Below the pieces are notes generated by a model. The model worked only from the letters and a program-made list of their open reading frames with translations, made no database searches and was not told the origin of the DNA. Positions 1-8,456 of a DNA stretch of 21,860 bases are shown here, piece after piece. Every line of letters begins with the position of its first letter. The first letter of the stretch is position 1. Source of the stretch: Actinomycetes bacterium (GTDB lineage: Bacteria > Actinomycetota > Acidimicrobiia > Acidimicrobiales > RAAP-2); assembly GCA_021799915.1 (NCBI GenBank), contig JAJYZN010000011.1, positions 1 to 21,860 of the forward strand. Direction: 5' to 3'. The translations under genes were made by a program, and so were the position numbers.

Positions 1-1471
1 CGCGGCCACGATGGCAGTACTGGCTGTCGCTGGGGCACCCCCCGTGCTGGCGCTGGTCGGGTTGCGCTGGCAGTCCGTACCGCTCACCCCTCTCGCCGGT
101 GCCGCGATCGCAGCACTGGCCGGCATCGTGGTCACCTTGGTGGACGGGTCGATCCTCGGGTGGTTCGCGGTCGTCGCCGTTGTGGTCGCGAGCGGTTCAT
201 TGGTGTACTGGTCACGCTGGCGACGTCCAGTGCTCCGATCCGGAGGCCACGGGAGCGCCGGTGCAGTGTCCCAGAGGCTGTCGAGGACGATCGGAGCGGC
301 GGCGGCCGTTGTCGTGGGGCTGGCTGTCGTCTGGGCACTCGTCCCGCTGAGGACTCCGTCGGTCGGCTGGGATGCTCAGGCAATCTGGATCCTGCGAGCG
401 GGATGGTTCGCCGGGGGTCATGGCCTCCTCTTGGCGGCTGCACGCAACCGCTCCCTGCTGCTCGCACATGCGTCCTACCCGCCGTTGGTCAGCTCTACCG
501 TGGCCGTTGCCTGGCAGCTCACTGGTGACCACGGCGACCGCCTCGGTGTCGTCGTCGTCTCCTTGCTCAACGTTGCCGCGATGGCGGTCGCAGCTTGGGT
601 GGTCATCGTGGCGGGACTCGGCGCCGCCGGACGTGTCGGGAGCCGGACGATGTCGATACTGGTGGCGCTCGTCGGTCTCGTTGCCGGCGGGCTGTTCGTC
701 CTCGCGATCGCCGGGGTCTTCGGGCCCTTCTTGACGAATGGCTACGCGGACCCCCTCTGGTCGGCAACCGCCGTGGGCGCCGTGGGTTACGGCTTGTGCC
801 TGATGCCGGATCGAGCCTCGTACGCGACCGCCGGCATCCTCGTGGTCGTGTGCGGACTGACCAAAGTGGAGGGAACCGTGATTGGCATCGGGGTCCTGGG
901 CCTCGTCGTCGGGCGGGCAGTTGTCGGGCGCTGGTGGCCGCGATCTGAGCGGACGTTTCGTGCGCTCGTGGCTGATGCGCGCCGTCCGGCTGTGTACGGC
1001 GTGGCGGTCGTCGTCCTGCTCGGGGTCTGGCCGCTCCTCACGCGCATCGAGAAGTTCACGCCCGACTCGAACACTTCTGGACCCAGGGTGGGGTCGGCGC
1101 TCACGCGAGCTCGCCTCACGGCGGATGCGATGGCACCTCACCTCGACCTGTTGGCGTTGGCCGTCCCCTTTGCGATTGTGGCTGCGTTGCTCCTGAACCG
1201 GTGGCGCAGGAGGATTGGGCTGGGAAACGACCTGTGGGCATGGGCCGCTGCCGGTGTTGGTCTCGCGGCGATCGCCGGGGCGTACGTGACCGGCCCCGGC
1301 AACGTGTCGCTGTGGTTGCGCACTTCCGTGCACCGTACGACCATGTTTCCGGCGGTCACGGCGTGGCTTATCCTTGGGATCTGGGCGGTCGTGGCCGCGG
1401 CACACCTCGCCGACCGGGATGCAGACCTCCAAGCGGAGCGCGAGCTCTCCGACAGAGGCGTGCAGCCGTGA
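1..1471 (+). CDS. Multi-pass membrane protein, probable GT-C type glycosyltransferase (5' end probably outside window)
   Basis: The frame is open from the left edge through an ATG at 11 to the stop at 1471. No ribosome-binding site precedes that ATG, so the real start is probably upstream and the gene partial. The visible protein (486 residues from ATG 11) is almost entirely hydrophobic, with roughly ten or more membrane segments. After the fourth segment comes a loop with Gly-Trp-Asp-Ala (Asp121) followed by a Tyr-Pro-Pro-Leu motif (156-159). A Trp-Asp-Ala first loop and a following YP(P/L)L motif resemble polyprenol-phosphate-sugar-dependent GT-C enzymes, where the Asp is catalytic. A late Arg-rich loop (SVHRTTMFP) also fits the family. 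The C-terminal 20 residues are hydrophilic. Function beyond 'GT-C-like' is inference; substrate cannot be told. It converges with the DUF1015 gene. Confidence 0.6.
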   Translation, partial: AATMAVLAVAGAPPVLALVGLRWQSVPLTPLAGAAIAALAGIVVTLVDGSILGWFAVVAVVVASGSLVYWSRWRRPVLRSGGHGSAGAVSQRLSRTIGAAAAVVVGLAVVWALVPLRTPSVGWDAQAIWILRAGWFAGGHGLLLAAARNRSLLLAHASYPPLVSSTVAVAWQLTGDHGDRLGVVVVSLLNVAAMAVAAWVVIVAGLGAAGRVGSRTMSILVALVGLVAGGLFVLAIAGVFGPFLTNGYADPLWSATAVGAVGYGLCLMPDRASYATAGILVVVCGLTKVEGTVIGIGVLGLVVGRAVVGRWWPRSERTFRALVADARRPAVYGVAVVVLLGVWPLLTRIEKFTPDSNTSGPRVGSALTRARLTADAMAPHLDLLALAVPFAIVAALLLNRWRRRIGLGNDLWAWAAAGVGLAAIAGAYVTGPGNVSLWLRTSVHRTTMFPAVTAWLILGIWAVVAAAHLADRDADLQAERELSDRGVQP

Positions 1472-1499
1472 CCCGAAAGGATGCACGGGGTCCACGTGC

Positions 1500-2723
1500 T
1501 CAGTGCTGCAGTCGGCGGAACACCAAGCCGGTCCGCGGCTTCGGGTAGAAGTACGTTGATTTTGGCGGCATGCGTCTCCGCGCCGTTGCCCATTCGGCGA
1601 TCTGGGCCACCCTGACCGATCGGAGCAGGATCGCAGCCTGTGCCGTCCCGTCGGTGACGCTCCGATAGGCATCTCTCCAGTCGTGAGGGTAGGTGATGGT
1701 GTGGTCGGGCAGCTTGTCGATCACGGTCTGCACCAGGCTTGAGTCGAGGTCGCTTCGGGCGGCGGAGAGCGTCTGAGGGAGGGCAGAGAGCAACCACGCG
1801 TTCTCGCGGGTGAGGAGAGCCAGGGACGGAGTATCGACCAGTGCGCCAGCCGTGTTCGAGGAGGTAGCACCGGCGTACACCAGATCGAAGTGCACCCGGA
1901 AGTGCTCGACGATATCGAAGCCAGGCGGGAGCCCGGCGAGTACTCGATGGATGGGGCCGACCAGAACCTGGTTGTCAGCCAGTTCCACGACCAGCGCCAT
2001 CACGGAGTCGTGGTCCCCTGCGTGATCGCCGTTGCGCGCACGGACCTCGGAGCGATAGGCATGGGCGGTCTCGTAGCGGTGATGGCCGTCAGCGAGGATC
2101 AACGGTGCGCCGGTGATGAGGTCCCGCACCTCTTCGATGGCATCGGGCGCGGTCAGGGTCCACATCTGATGCCTTACACCTTCGTCGTCGACGATGTCGG
2201 CAAAAGGATCTTTGGGAGAGCCGAGGAGTGCTGCCAGGCCAACAGCCGGCGACAGTCCCCAGATCGGAGAGAGGTTCGTCTTGGTCGCGCGCAACAGATT
2301 GAGCCGGTCGCTCCGAGGTTTTGGCATGGTGTCCTCGTGAGGGAGGACCTCTGTGGGTTGGACGGCACCGGAGTGGCCCGACGGCTCTCGGGCGTCCAGA
2401 GCGAGCGATCCGACGACTCCGGTCGTCGATCGGCCATCGGGCATCGTCATGCGATAGGGGTAGAACGATGGGACGGGATCGCTCGTGAGGAGCCCGCTCG
2501 CCATCCAGTCGTCCAAGAGTTTCGACGCTGCAACGTACCGGTCGACCCCGGCGGACAGATCAGGCTCGGGCAGCTCGATGTGCACCGAGTTCGCCGGATG
2601 GCGGCGAGCGAGCACCTCGCGCTCGGCGGCGCTCACGACGTCATAGGGAGGAGAAACGACCTCGGCAAGAGTGCCGTTGTCGAGGTGGTACCGGACGCCA
2701 CGGAAAGGATCGAAGCTGGGCAT
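1500..2723 (-). CDS. DUF1015 family protein
   Basis: Full-length 407-residue protein starting at ATG 2723. The N-terminus has the family pattern: Pro-Phe-Arg-Gly-Val-Arg, then VSPPYDVVS at about 23-31, then PxNSVHIELPEPD. The centre carries LADGHHRYETA (about residue 211), the most conserved DUF1015 motif. The end has TYFYPKPRTGLVFRRL, again typical. The family is annotated as uncharacterised and sometimes described as HTH or kinase-like; no biochemical role is assigned here. The DGHHR motif suggests a metal or phosphate site, but that is inference. It is transcribed divergently from the phosphatidyltransferase gene across a 100-base gap and runs convergently into the membrane protein on its other side, so it is probably monocistronic. 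A GAAGGG directly before the ATG is too close to be a normal Shine-Dalgarno site. Confidence 0.88.
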   Translation of the reverse strand: MPSFDPFRGVRYHLDNGTLAEVVSPPYDVVSAAEREVLARRHPANSVHIELPEPDLSAGVDRYVAASKLLDDWMASGLLTSDPVPSFYPYRMTMPDGRSTTGVVGSLALDAREPSGHSGAVQPTEVLPHEDTMPKPRSDRLNLLRATKTNLSPIWGLSPAVGLAALLGSPKDPFADIVDDEGVRHQMWTLTAPDAIEEVRDLITGAPLILADGHHRYETAHAYRSEVRARNGDHAGDHDSVMALVVELADNQVLVGPIHRVLAGLPPGFDIVEHFRVHFDLVYAGATSSNTAGALVDTPSLALLTRENAWLLSALPQTLSAARSDLDSSLVQTVIDKLPDHTITYPHDWRDAYRSVTDGTAQAAILLRSVRVAQIAEWATARRRMPPKSTYFYPKPRTGLVFRRLQH

Positions 2724-2811
2724 CCCTTCAGCCTGGCATACGGCCCGTATCTCTGATGACCGAGATCCCCGCTGTGCAATGGAGAGTAGATCCAGGCCAA
2801 GCCGGTGACCG

Positions 2812-2817
2812 TAGACT
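2812..2817 (+). promoter_or_regulatory. -10 box (TAGACT) for a leaderless pgsA-like transcript
   Basis: TAGACT fits the TANNNT -10 pattern and ends six bases before the GTG at 2824, so transcription would begin at or within a base or two of the start codon. No Shine-Dalgarno sequence lies upstream of this GTG, which agrees with leaderless initiation, common in actinobacteria. No convincing -35 box is visible. This supports 2824 as the start of the phosphatidyltransferase. Confidence 0.4.
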
Positions 2818-2823
2818 CAAGTC

Positions 2824-3540
2824 GTGCCCGATCTCCGAGGTGGGACATCGGTCCCAAGCGAGGAAGTTGCTCCAGCGTCGGACCCGCTCTCGGGGTCGTC
2901 TGGCCCCATCGAGGGAGCTCGCACTCCCGACCTGACATCCACATCCGACTTGGACCGTGTTCTCACGCTCCCCAATGCCGTGACGTTCGTCCGCCTCCTG
3001 TGCATCCCGCTCTTCGTCTGGCTCCTTTTCGGTGCCCATGAGCAGACCGCGGCAGCGATCCTTCTCGCCGTCCTCGGGGCAACCGATTGGGTGGATGGCT
3101 TCGTGGCCCGGCGTTTCTCTCAGGTGTCTACTCTCGGTAAAGTGCTCGATCCCACGGCAGATCGCCTCCTGGTGGGAACCGGCGTCATCGCAATCGTGGT
3201 CCACGGCGCCGTGCCGGTGTGGTTCGCCATCACCACGCTTGCTCGGGAAGCATTGGTGGGCGGCGCTGTCTTGCTCCTGGCGGCACTCGGCGCGCGGCGG
3301 ATTGACGTGCTGTGGGTGGGAAAGGCAGGAACGTTCGGCCTTATGTTCGCGTATCCGGCGTTCCTTCTCAGCCACGGGTCTGCCGGATGGCAAGTGCCGA
3401 TTCACGACATCGCCTGGGTTACCGGGGGCGTTGGGTTGGTCCTCGCCTGGGTGGCTGCAGCTGGCTACTTGGCTCCAGCTCGCGCCGCATTGCGAGAGGG
3501 ACGTGCCGGCAGACGGGCGGCACGAGAGAAAGGGGAGTGA
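2824..3540 (+). CDS. CDP-alcohol phosphatidyltransferase (PgsA-like)
   Basis: Integral membrane enzyme of 238 residues that would transfer a phosphatidyl group from CDP-diacylglycerol to an alcohol acceptor. The catalytic signature is complete: Asp88-x2-Asp91-Gly92-x2-Ala95-Arg96-x8-Gly105-x3-Asp109-x3-Asp113. It is preceded by LPNAVTFVRLLCIPLF (49-64), the usual first segment of phosphatidylglycerophosphate synthases. About five or six membrane segments follow. The first 45 residues are hydrophilic and not typical of the family. The GTG at 2824 is preferred because a -10 box lies just upstream. The acceptor (glycerol-3-phosphate, inositol phosphate or other) is not readable from sequence. 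It sits 4 bases upstream of the sugar-nucleotide fusion gene, and AGGGGAG at 3531-3537 overlaps its stop, so the two are cotranscribed. From memory, a CDP-alcohol phosphatidyltransferase also neighbours this kind of fusion gene in streptomycetes. Confidence 0.9.
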   Translation: MPDLRGGTSVPSEEVAPASDPLSGSSGPIEGARTPDLTSTSDLDRVLTLPNAVTFVRLLCIPLFVWLLFGAHEQTAAAILLAVLGATDWVDGFVARRFSQVSTLGKVLDPTADRLLVGTGVIAIVVHGAVPVWFAITTLAREALVGGAVLLLAALGARRIDVLWVGKAGTFGLMFAYPAFLLSHGSAGWQVPIHDIAWVTGGVGLVLAWVAAAGYLAPARAALREGRAGRRAAREKGE

Positions 3541-3544
3541 GACA

Positions 3545-6031
3545 GTGAAAGCCGTGATCATGGCCGGCGGTGAAGGCACCCGGCTCCGCCCACTCACGTC
3601 GAACCAGCCGAAGCCTATGCTCCCGATGGCCAACCGCCCGATGATGGAGCACGTTGTCCATCTCCTGCGGAGGCACGGGATGACCGACGTCGTGGTCACG
3701 GTAGCGTTTATGGCGAATGTGATCCGTACCTACTTCGGTGACGGGTCCGAGCTCGGTGTACGCATGGTCTACGCGACCGAAGAGACGCCGCTTGGCACCG
3801 CCGGTTCGGTTCTGAACGCTCGAGAAGAGCTGAACGATCGTTTCGTGGTGATCTCAGGCGACGTGCTCACTGACATCGACATTTCCGCGGTTGTCGAGCA
3901 TCACGTTCGAAAGGGCGCGCTGGCGACCCTGGCCCTCTGCTCGGTGGAGAACCCTCTCGAGTTCGGGATCGTCATCGCCGACGAGAACGGGTCCATCGAG
4001 CGATTTCTGGAGAAACCGACGTGGGGACAGGTGTTCAGTGACACCATCAATACCGGGATCTATGTGCTCGAGCCTGAGATCTTCGACTTCATCCCGCCTG
4101 GACGCGCAGTGGATTTTTCCGGTGAGGTGTTCCCCGCAGTCCTCGCAGCAGGGCTGCCGCTGTCGGGATGCCTGGTGAACGGGTACTGGGAAGACGTCGG
4201 GACCATCGATGCGTACCTGAAGGCGCATCAGGACATCCTCGATAAAAAGGTCGACGTGGAGATCGAAGGCTTCTCCCTGCGACCGGGCGTCTGGTTGGGC
4301 AAGGGATCGGTCGTCGATCCAAGCGCCGTCGTCGATGGCCCGGCAGTGATCGGTGACAACTGCACGATCGGACCAGGCGTGGTATTGGGTGAGTACACGA
4401 TCCTGGGCTCCAACGTCCGGATCGACGAGAGTGCCGAGGTGCGCCGTTCGGTGGTGAGCGACAACGGTTATCTAGGTGCCGGGGCACGAGTAGAAGGAGC
4501 GGTGGTCGGGAGATCCTGCGACCTGCGGGCTGGCGCCCGGTGCGACCCCGGGTCGGTGCTCGGCGAAGGCTGCCTGGTGGGGGCTCAAGCTGAAGTGAAG
4601 GCGGGGGTCAAGATATACCCCTTCAAGACGGTGGAGGCTGGCGCCGTCGTGAACTCCTCCATCGTCTGGGAGTCGCGCGGCGCTCGATCTCTCTTTGGAC
4701 GTGAAGGCGTGCGTGGTATCGCCAATGTCGACATCACCCCCGAGCTGGCAGTTCGCCTTTGCATGGCCTGGGCGTCGACTTTGGAGAAAGGGGCGACCGT
4801 TTCAGTGTCACGTGACACCAGCCGAGCGGCACGGGTGTTGAAGCGGGCAGTGATGGTCGGTTGCAATGCCGTCGGGGTCAATGTCGAGGACCTCGAGGTG
4901 ACGACGGTTCCGGTCACGCGCCACCACGTCCGCACCTCCTCGGGACGAGGTGGAGTGACTGTCCGCCTGGCGTCGGACGATCCACAGGCAGTCGTCATCC
5001 GCTTCTTCGATGCCGAAGGGTTGGACTTGGACGAAGCAGCGCAACGCAAGATCGAGCGTCTGTACCATCGAGAGGAATTCCGACGGGTGCTGGCAAGTGA
5101 GATCGGTGATATCGATTTCCCGCCGAGGGCGGTTGAGCAGTACACGAACGACCTGGTGGGGACCGTGGACCTCTCGGGCACCCGGATTGTCGGTCTGAAG
5201 ATCGTGCTCGACCTCTCCTATGGCTCGGCCAGCTTCGTCATGCCGAACCTTCTCTCGAAGCTGCATGCCGACGTCCTGGTCGTGAATCCGTACGCCCACA
5301 CGCCGGGCATGATGTCCGTCAACCGAGAATCGAGCGCTTATCGAGTTGCCGAGCTCGTTCGGGCGTCAGGAGCACAGCTTGGAGCCGTCGTAGACGCGGA
5401 CTGCGAGCACATCACTATCGTCGACGACGAAGGGAGCGTTCTCAGCGACGACCAGGCACTCCTCCTCCTTCTCCGGCTCGTGGGTGAGGCCAGGCCCGGG
5501 GTGGGAGTTGCCTTTCCGATTGCAGTCGGGCGCGCAGCCGAGCGGATCTGCCGGGAGAACGGGTTGGACGTGACGTTCACGAAGCTCTCGCCGGCTCACC
5601 TCATGGAGGTGGCTTCTGGCCCGGGCATCTCGTTCGCTGCCAGCCAGAGCGGTGGGTTTCTCTGGCCGGAGTTCCTCCCCGCCTATGACGCCGCGGCTAC
5701 CCTGGTGGAGCTGGTGGCGATGCTCAGCTCGGGCGGTGGGACGCTCTCTGAGATCGTTCATGCTCTCCCGTCGGTCCACATCGTCCACGAGGAAGTGATG
5801 ACCCCTGCTGAGCAGAAGGGCTTGGCGATGAGGCTCTTGCTCGAGCACCTTGACGGACGCGCGCTCACGCTTGTCGACGGGGTGAAGATCGACGAGGACG
5901 ATGGGTGGGCCCTTGTCCTTCCAGATCCGGAGGCGCCGACCACCCACGTCTGGGCCGAGGCGCCGAGTGACGCCCAGGCCAGGGCGCGCGCACAGCAGTA
6001 TGCCGTGACGATGCGCCAACTTTTGCGCTAA
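3545..6031 (+). CDS. Sugar-1-phosphate nucleotidyltransferase (mannose-1-phosphate guanylyltransferase type) fused to a degenerate phosphomannomutase-like half
   Basis: GTG start at 3545, seven bases after AGGGGAG; 828 residues. Domain 1 (1-235) is a nucleotidyltransferase: GGEGTRLRPLT (8-18), KPMLP (23-27), ETPLGTAGS near 80-88, and SGDVLTDID (104-112) with the metal-binding Asp. It should make an NDP-sugar, probably GDP-mannose, from sugar-1-phosphate and NTP. Domain 2 (about 245-375) is a left-handed beta-helix of hexapeptide repeats. Domain 3 (about 380-828) aligns with alpha-D-phosphohexomutases (REGVRGIAN, SRDTSRAA), but its active-site motifs are changed: Ala-Ser477-Asp-Asp-Pro in place of the TASHNP phosphoserine loop, D617-A-D619-C-E621-H622 in place of DGDxDR, SQSGG (700-704) in place of EQSGH, and LPDPEAP (792-798) in place of the RxSGTEP phosphate loop. 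Fusions of this shape are known in actinobacteria. A non-catalytic third domain is inference. The product supplies activated sugar for glycolipid, polysaccharide or glycoprotein synthesis. Confidence 0.9.
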   Translation: MKAVIMAGGEGTRLRPLTSNQPKPMLPMANRPMMEHVVHLLRRHGMTDVVVTVAFMANVIRTYFGDGSELGVRMVYATEETPLGTAGSVLNAREELNDRFVVISGDVLTDIDISAVVEHHVRKGALATLALCSVENPLEFGIVIADENGSIERFLEKPTWGQVFSDTINTGIYVLEPEIFDFIPPGRAVDFSGEVFPAVLAAGLPLSGCLVNGYWEDVGTIDAYLKAHQDILDKKVDVEIEGFSLRPGVWLGKGSVVDPSAVVDGPAVIGDNCTIGPGVVLGEYTILGSNVRIDESAEVRRSVVSDNGYLGAGARVEGAVVGRSCDLRAGARCDPGSVLGEGCLVGAQAEVKAGVKIYPFKTVEAGAVVNSSIVWESRGARSLFGREGVRGIANVDITPELAVRLCMAWASTLEKGATVSVSRDTSRAARVLKRAVMVGCNAVGVNVEDLEVTTVPVTRHHVRTSSGRGGVTVRLASDDPQAVVIRFFDAEGLDLDEAAQRKIERLYHREEFRRVLASEIGDIDFPPRAVEQYTNDLVGTVDLSGTRIVGLKIVLDLSYGSASFVMPNLLSKLHADVLVVNPYAHTPGMMSVNRESSAYRVAELVRASGAQLGAVVDADCEHITIVDDEGSVLSDDQALLLLLRLVGEARPGVGVAFPIAVGRAAERICRENGLDVTFTKLSPAHLMEVASGPGISFAASQSGGFLWPEFLPAYDAAATLVELVAMLSSGGGTLSEIVHALPSVHIVHEEVMTPAEQKGLAMRLLLEHLDGRALTLVDGVKIDEDDGWALVLPDPEAPTTHVWAEAPSDAQARARAQQYAVTMRQLLR

Positions 6032-6067
6032 CCTCCGGGGGTTCATCTGGGGGCGAGGAGGAATGGC

Positions 6068-6658
6068 ATGGGCAGCGATGTCGAGGAAGGTCGTCGCCGA
6101 GGGCTGCTGGGCGTCGCAGTGTTCGGAACGGTGCTGTTGGCGGCGTTGGTCCTCGCTGCGTGCGGTAGCTCGACGACCACCACCGGGCGAATAGCTACAG
6201 CGACGCCGGCCACGGCCCCGTCGCCCCTGACCGCTGCCAACTGCGCGTCGTTGACAACGTCGTCCACTGTTTCCCTCGGCACGACGACCACCTCTTCGAC
6301 TACCGCGTCGGGGTCTGCCACCGGCTCAGCCGGAAGTGCTGCGAGCACGACGACCACGACCACTCCCCCAAAGAAGCCCTTCTTCTGCCGAAAGGGGACC
6401 GGCAAGGCCGATATCACCGGGATCGTGACTCCACAGATCCCGAAGTGGACCTTGACGTGGCACTTCGACTGTCACAACGTGTCGGGCGGCAAGGGGTCGT
6501 TCTCCCTGGTCCTACACCCCTTGGCGAAAAAGGGATCGGCAAAGGACGTCGCCAGTCAGCACGGGCTCGGAGGCGGTGGGTCGAACTTCTATTCTCCCGG
6601 CCGCTACTCGATCGCCGTGACAACCTCGTGCGCCTGGAGCGTGACAGGTTTGACGTAG
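6068..6658 (+). CDS. Small secreted lipoprotein, unknown function
   Basis: 196 residues from ATG 6068, with GAGGAGG at 6055-6061 six bases upstream. A short charged start (EEGRRR) is followed by a hydrophobic stretch ending in the lipobox Leu29-Ala30-Ala31-Cys32, so it should be a membrane-anchored lipoprotein. Residues 33-100 are a Ser/Thr/Ala-rich low-complexity linker, a likely cell-wall-spanning or O-glycosylated segment. The remaining 95 residues form a compact domain with three cysteines (FFCRKG, FDCHNV, TSCAWS), a Gly-rich LGGGGSNFYSPG stretch and a hydrophobic end, suggesting a beta-rich extracellular fold. No family was recognised. It starts 36 bases after the nucleotidyltransferase fusion and is probably cotranscribed with it; the Thr-rich stalk next to a GDP-mannose-type enzyme makes mannosylation a reasonable guess, nothing more. 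It ends ten bases from the convergent acyl-CoA dehydrogenase. Confidence 0.75.
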   Translation: MGSDVEEGRRRGLLGVAVFGTVLLAALVLAACGSSTTTTGRIATATPATAPSPLTAANCASLTTSSTVSLGTTTTSSTTASGSATGSAGSAASTTTTTTPPKKPFFCRKGTGKADITGIVTPQIPKWTLTWHFDCHNVSGGKGSFSLVLHPLAKKGSAKDVASQHGLGGGGSNFYSPGRYSIAVTTSCAWSVTGLT

Positions 6659-6668
6659 GGCTTCTGTC

Positions 6669-8432
6669 TCAGGGACTGGCGGTTCCCAGGTCATCTCCCA
6701 GCGCGGCGGCGATGAGGGCTCGCCAATCCTGATCCTGGCCGGGCTCGTATCCCGTTACGAGGTGCCGACGGACGAAGATCGAAGCAATTGCCCGCTTGTC
6801 GCCATCGGAGGGTGCGCCGAGCCGATAGGCACCCGTATGCAAGGAAGCCGCGTCCGTCGCCTCGGCCAGCAGGCACGCTGCCTGGACCGCTCGGACGAGC
6901 CGGATCAGATGGCGCCGGAAGGCGGCTGCGCCCTCGGCGCCACGTGCGAGCGCGTCGGTCAATTCAGTTGCGAGGCTGTCGAGGGATGTGTCCACGATGA
7001 GTGCCTCACGCCCGGCTCCTTCGCCTGCGCGAGCGAGCTCGCGCCTCGCCCACGCGAAAAGGTCATCGAGGATGCCTCGCCGCGAAGCATCTCGGGCAAT
7101 CTGGGCACAGAGAACATTGTGCGTGCCTTCCCAGCTCTCAAACACGATCGCATCTCGGTAGAGACGGGGGAGTGGGGAGAAGTCCTCGATCGTGCCGTTG
7201 CCTCCCAGGATCTCGATCGCCTGATGGACGACTGCGGTTGCGGTGATCGAAGTGACGAACTTGTTGGCGTTGACGAGGATGCGATGAGCGCCTTGCTCGA
7301 TCTCGTCGGCGGTTCCGCGATCCAGACGGTCCACCAGTTCGGTGAGGGCGAAGGTCGAGGCGAGGGCGGCGCACTCTTCGACCTTCATGACCGCGAGCTG
7401 CTCGGCGACGATCGGGAATGCGCCGAGCCGAGCGCCGAATGCCCGGCGGTGCCGGGCGTAGCCGGCCGCTTCGAGGTACGCCCTTCGCATGATCCCGGTG
7501 GCGCCGACGGCATTGAGCCACCGAGAGGTGTTCAACAGCTCTTCGACAGCGACATGGAATCCCTCTTCGACCGGGCCAATCGGCCAAGCGAGCGCCTGGT
7601 CGAATTCGATCTCGGCGGACGCCAGCGCTCGGGTGCCGAGCTTGTCCTTGAGCCGCCGTAGTCGAAATCCGTTGACGCGGCCGCTTTCGATGGTTCGAGG
7701 AACGAGAAAGCATCCCAACCCGCGAGTTCCCGGTGGCGCGCCCGCTGGGCGCGCCGTCACCGCGAACAGGTCGGCATCAGCGACCGAGCAGAACCATTTC
7801 TCTCCGGTGAGGCGCCAGGCACCCGCTGGATCGGCCACAGGTACGGCCTGGGTGACGTTCGCTCCCACGTCCGAGCCGCCCTGCACCTCGGTGAGAAACT
7901 GTGATCCGCGCAGCGCGGTGTCGAAATCGCTGCTCAAAAGGCCGGGCAGGTAGCGTGCACGAAGTTCTTGTGAACCGCGATGTGCCAGAGCTCGTGCCAG
8001 GCCGGCCGTGCACACGACAGGGCAAGCGTGGCCGCCTTCACCCACATGGGACAAGAGGTAGAAGAGGGCTGCTTGTTCGAACGCTCCTTCCCCATTGGCT
8101 TGAACGGCCAGTAGCCCCGACGCCCAGACCGCGACACCGGCACGTCGATGAGCGGGATGGAAGTCGATGGCCGAGATGTCCTGGCCGATCCCGTCGTAGG
8201 GGCGGATCGCGGGGAGATCTCGGTACCGCTCCACCTCGGCGACTGCAGACTCGATCTCCCCTGCGACTTGGGAACCGAAGGAGATCAGGCGAGGCTCGAG
8301 CGCCAGAACGCGTTCCCGGCCAGCTCGCCGTTCGAGGACGTGACGAAAATTCGAAGACCCGTTGTAGAAGTTGGATCGCATCTCGTCGCGCCACGCGGCG
8401 AGGTCATCCCGACCGGGTTGCGCTGTACCCAC
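6669..8432 (-). CDS. Acyl-CoA dehydrogenase, AidB-like subfamily
   Basis: Flavoprotein of 587 residues if it starts at GTG 8432, which has GAGAGGAGG four bases upstream; a TTG at 8456 would add eight residues but lacks a comparable site. The central part has FLTEVQGGSDVGAN (about 179-192), the FAD/acyl-binding stretch, then the GEKWFCS strand, HRRAFG, and GGNGTIEDF (410-418). FESWEGTHNV has Glu435 in the position of the usual catalytic base of acyl-CoA dehydrogenases, in the WEG(T/S)xN form seen in AidB-like proteins. About 140 residues extend past this point, as in AidB (length near 540-600) and unlike the 380-residue short-chain enzymes. Expected role is FAD-dependent acyl-CoA oxidation, or an AidB-like role with an unknown substrate. 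It appears monocistronic, lying convergent to the lipoprotein gene. Confidence 0.88.
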   Translation of the reverse strand: MGTAQPGRDDLAAWRDEMRSNFYNGSSNFRHVLERRAGRERVLALEPRLISFGSQVAGEIESAVAEVERYRDLPAIRPYDGIGQDISAIDFHPAHRRAGVAVWASGLLAVQANGEGAFEQAALFYLLSHVGEGGHACPVVCTAGLARALAHRGSQELRARYLPGLLSSDFDTALRGSQFLTEVQGGSDVGANVTQAVPVADPAGAWRLTGEKWFCSVADADLFAVTARPAGAPPGTRGLGCFLVPRTIESGRVNGFRLRRLKDKLGTRALASAEIEFDQALAWPIGPVEEGFHVAVEELLNTSRWLNAVGATGIMRRAYLEAAGYARHRRAFGARLGAFPIVAEQLAVMKVEECAALASTFALTELVDRLDRGTADEIEQGAHRILVNANKFVTSITATAVVHQAIEILGGNGTIEDFSPLPRLYRDAIVFESWEGTHNVLCAQIARDASRRGILDDLFAWARRELARAGEGAGREALIVDTSLDSLATELTDALARGAEGAAAFRRHLIRLVRAVQAACLLAEATDAASLHTGAYRLGAPSDGDKRAIASIFVRRHLVTGYEPGQDQDWRALIAAALGDDLGTASP

Positions 8433-8456
8433 GCCGCCTCCTCTCGCACCTGCCAA

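Noticed and set aside
1483..1499. GCACG/CGTGC inverted repeat between the convergent membrane protein and DUF1015 genes as a bidirectional terminator
   Set aside because: The stem is only five bases and there is no T-run on either side; too weak to call.
212..1672. 486-codon open frame on the minus strand opposite the membrane protein
   Set aside because: Its translation is Arg/Pro/His-rich with no domain, it overlaps the DUF1015 gene end, and its plus-strand counterpart has clear membrane segments. It is an antisense shadow of high-GC codons.
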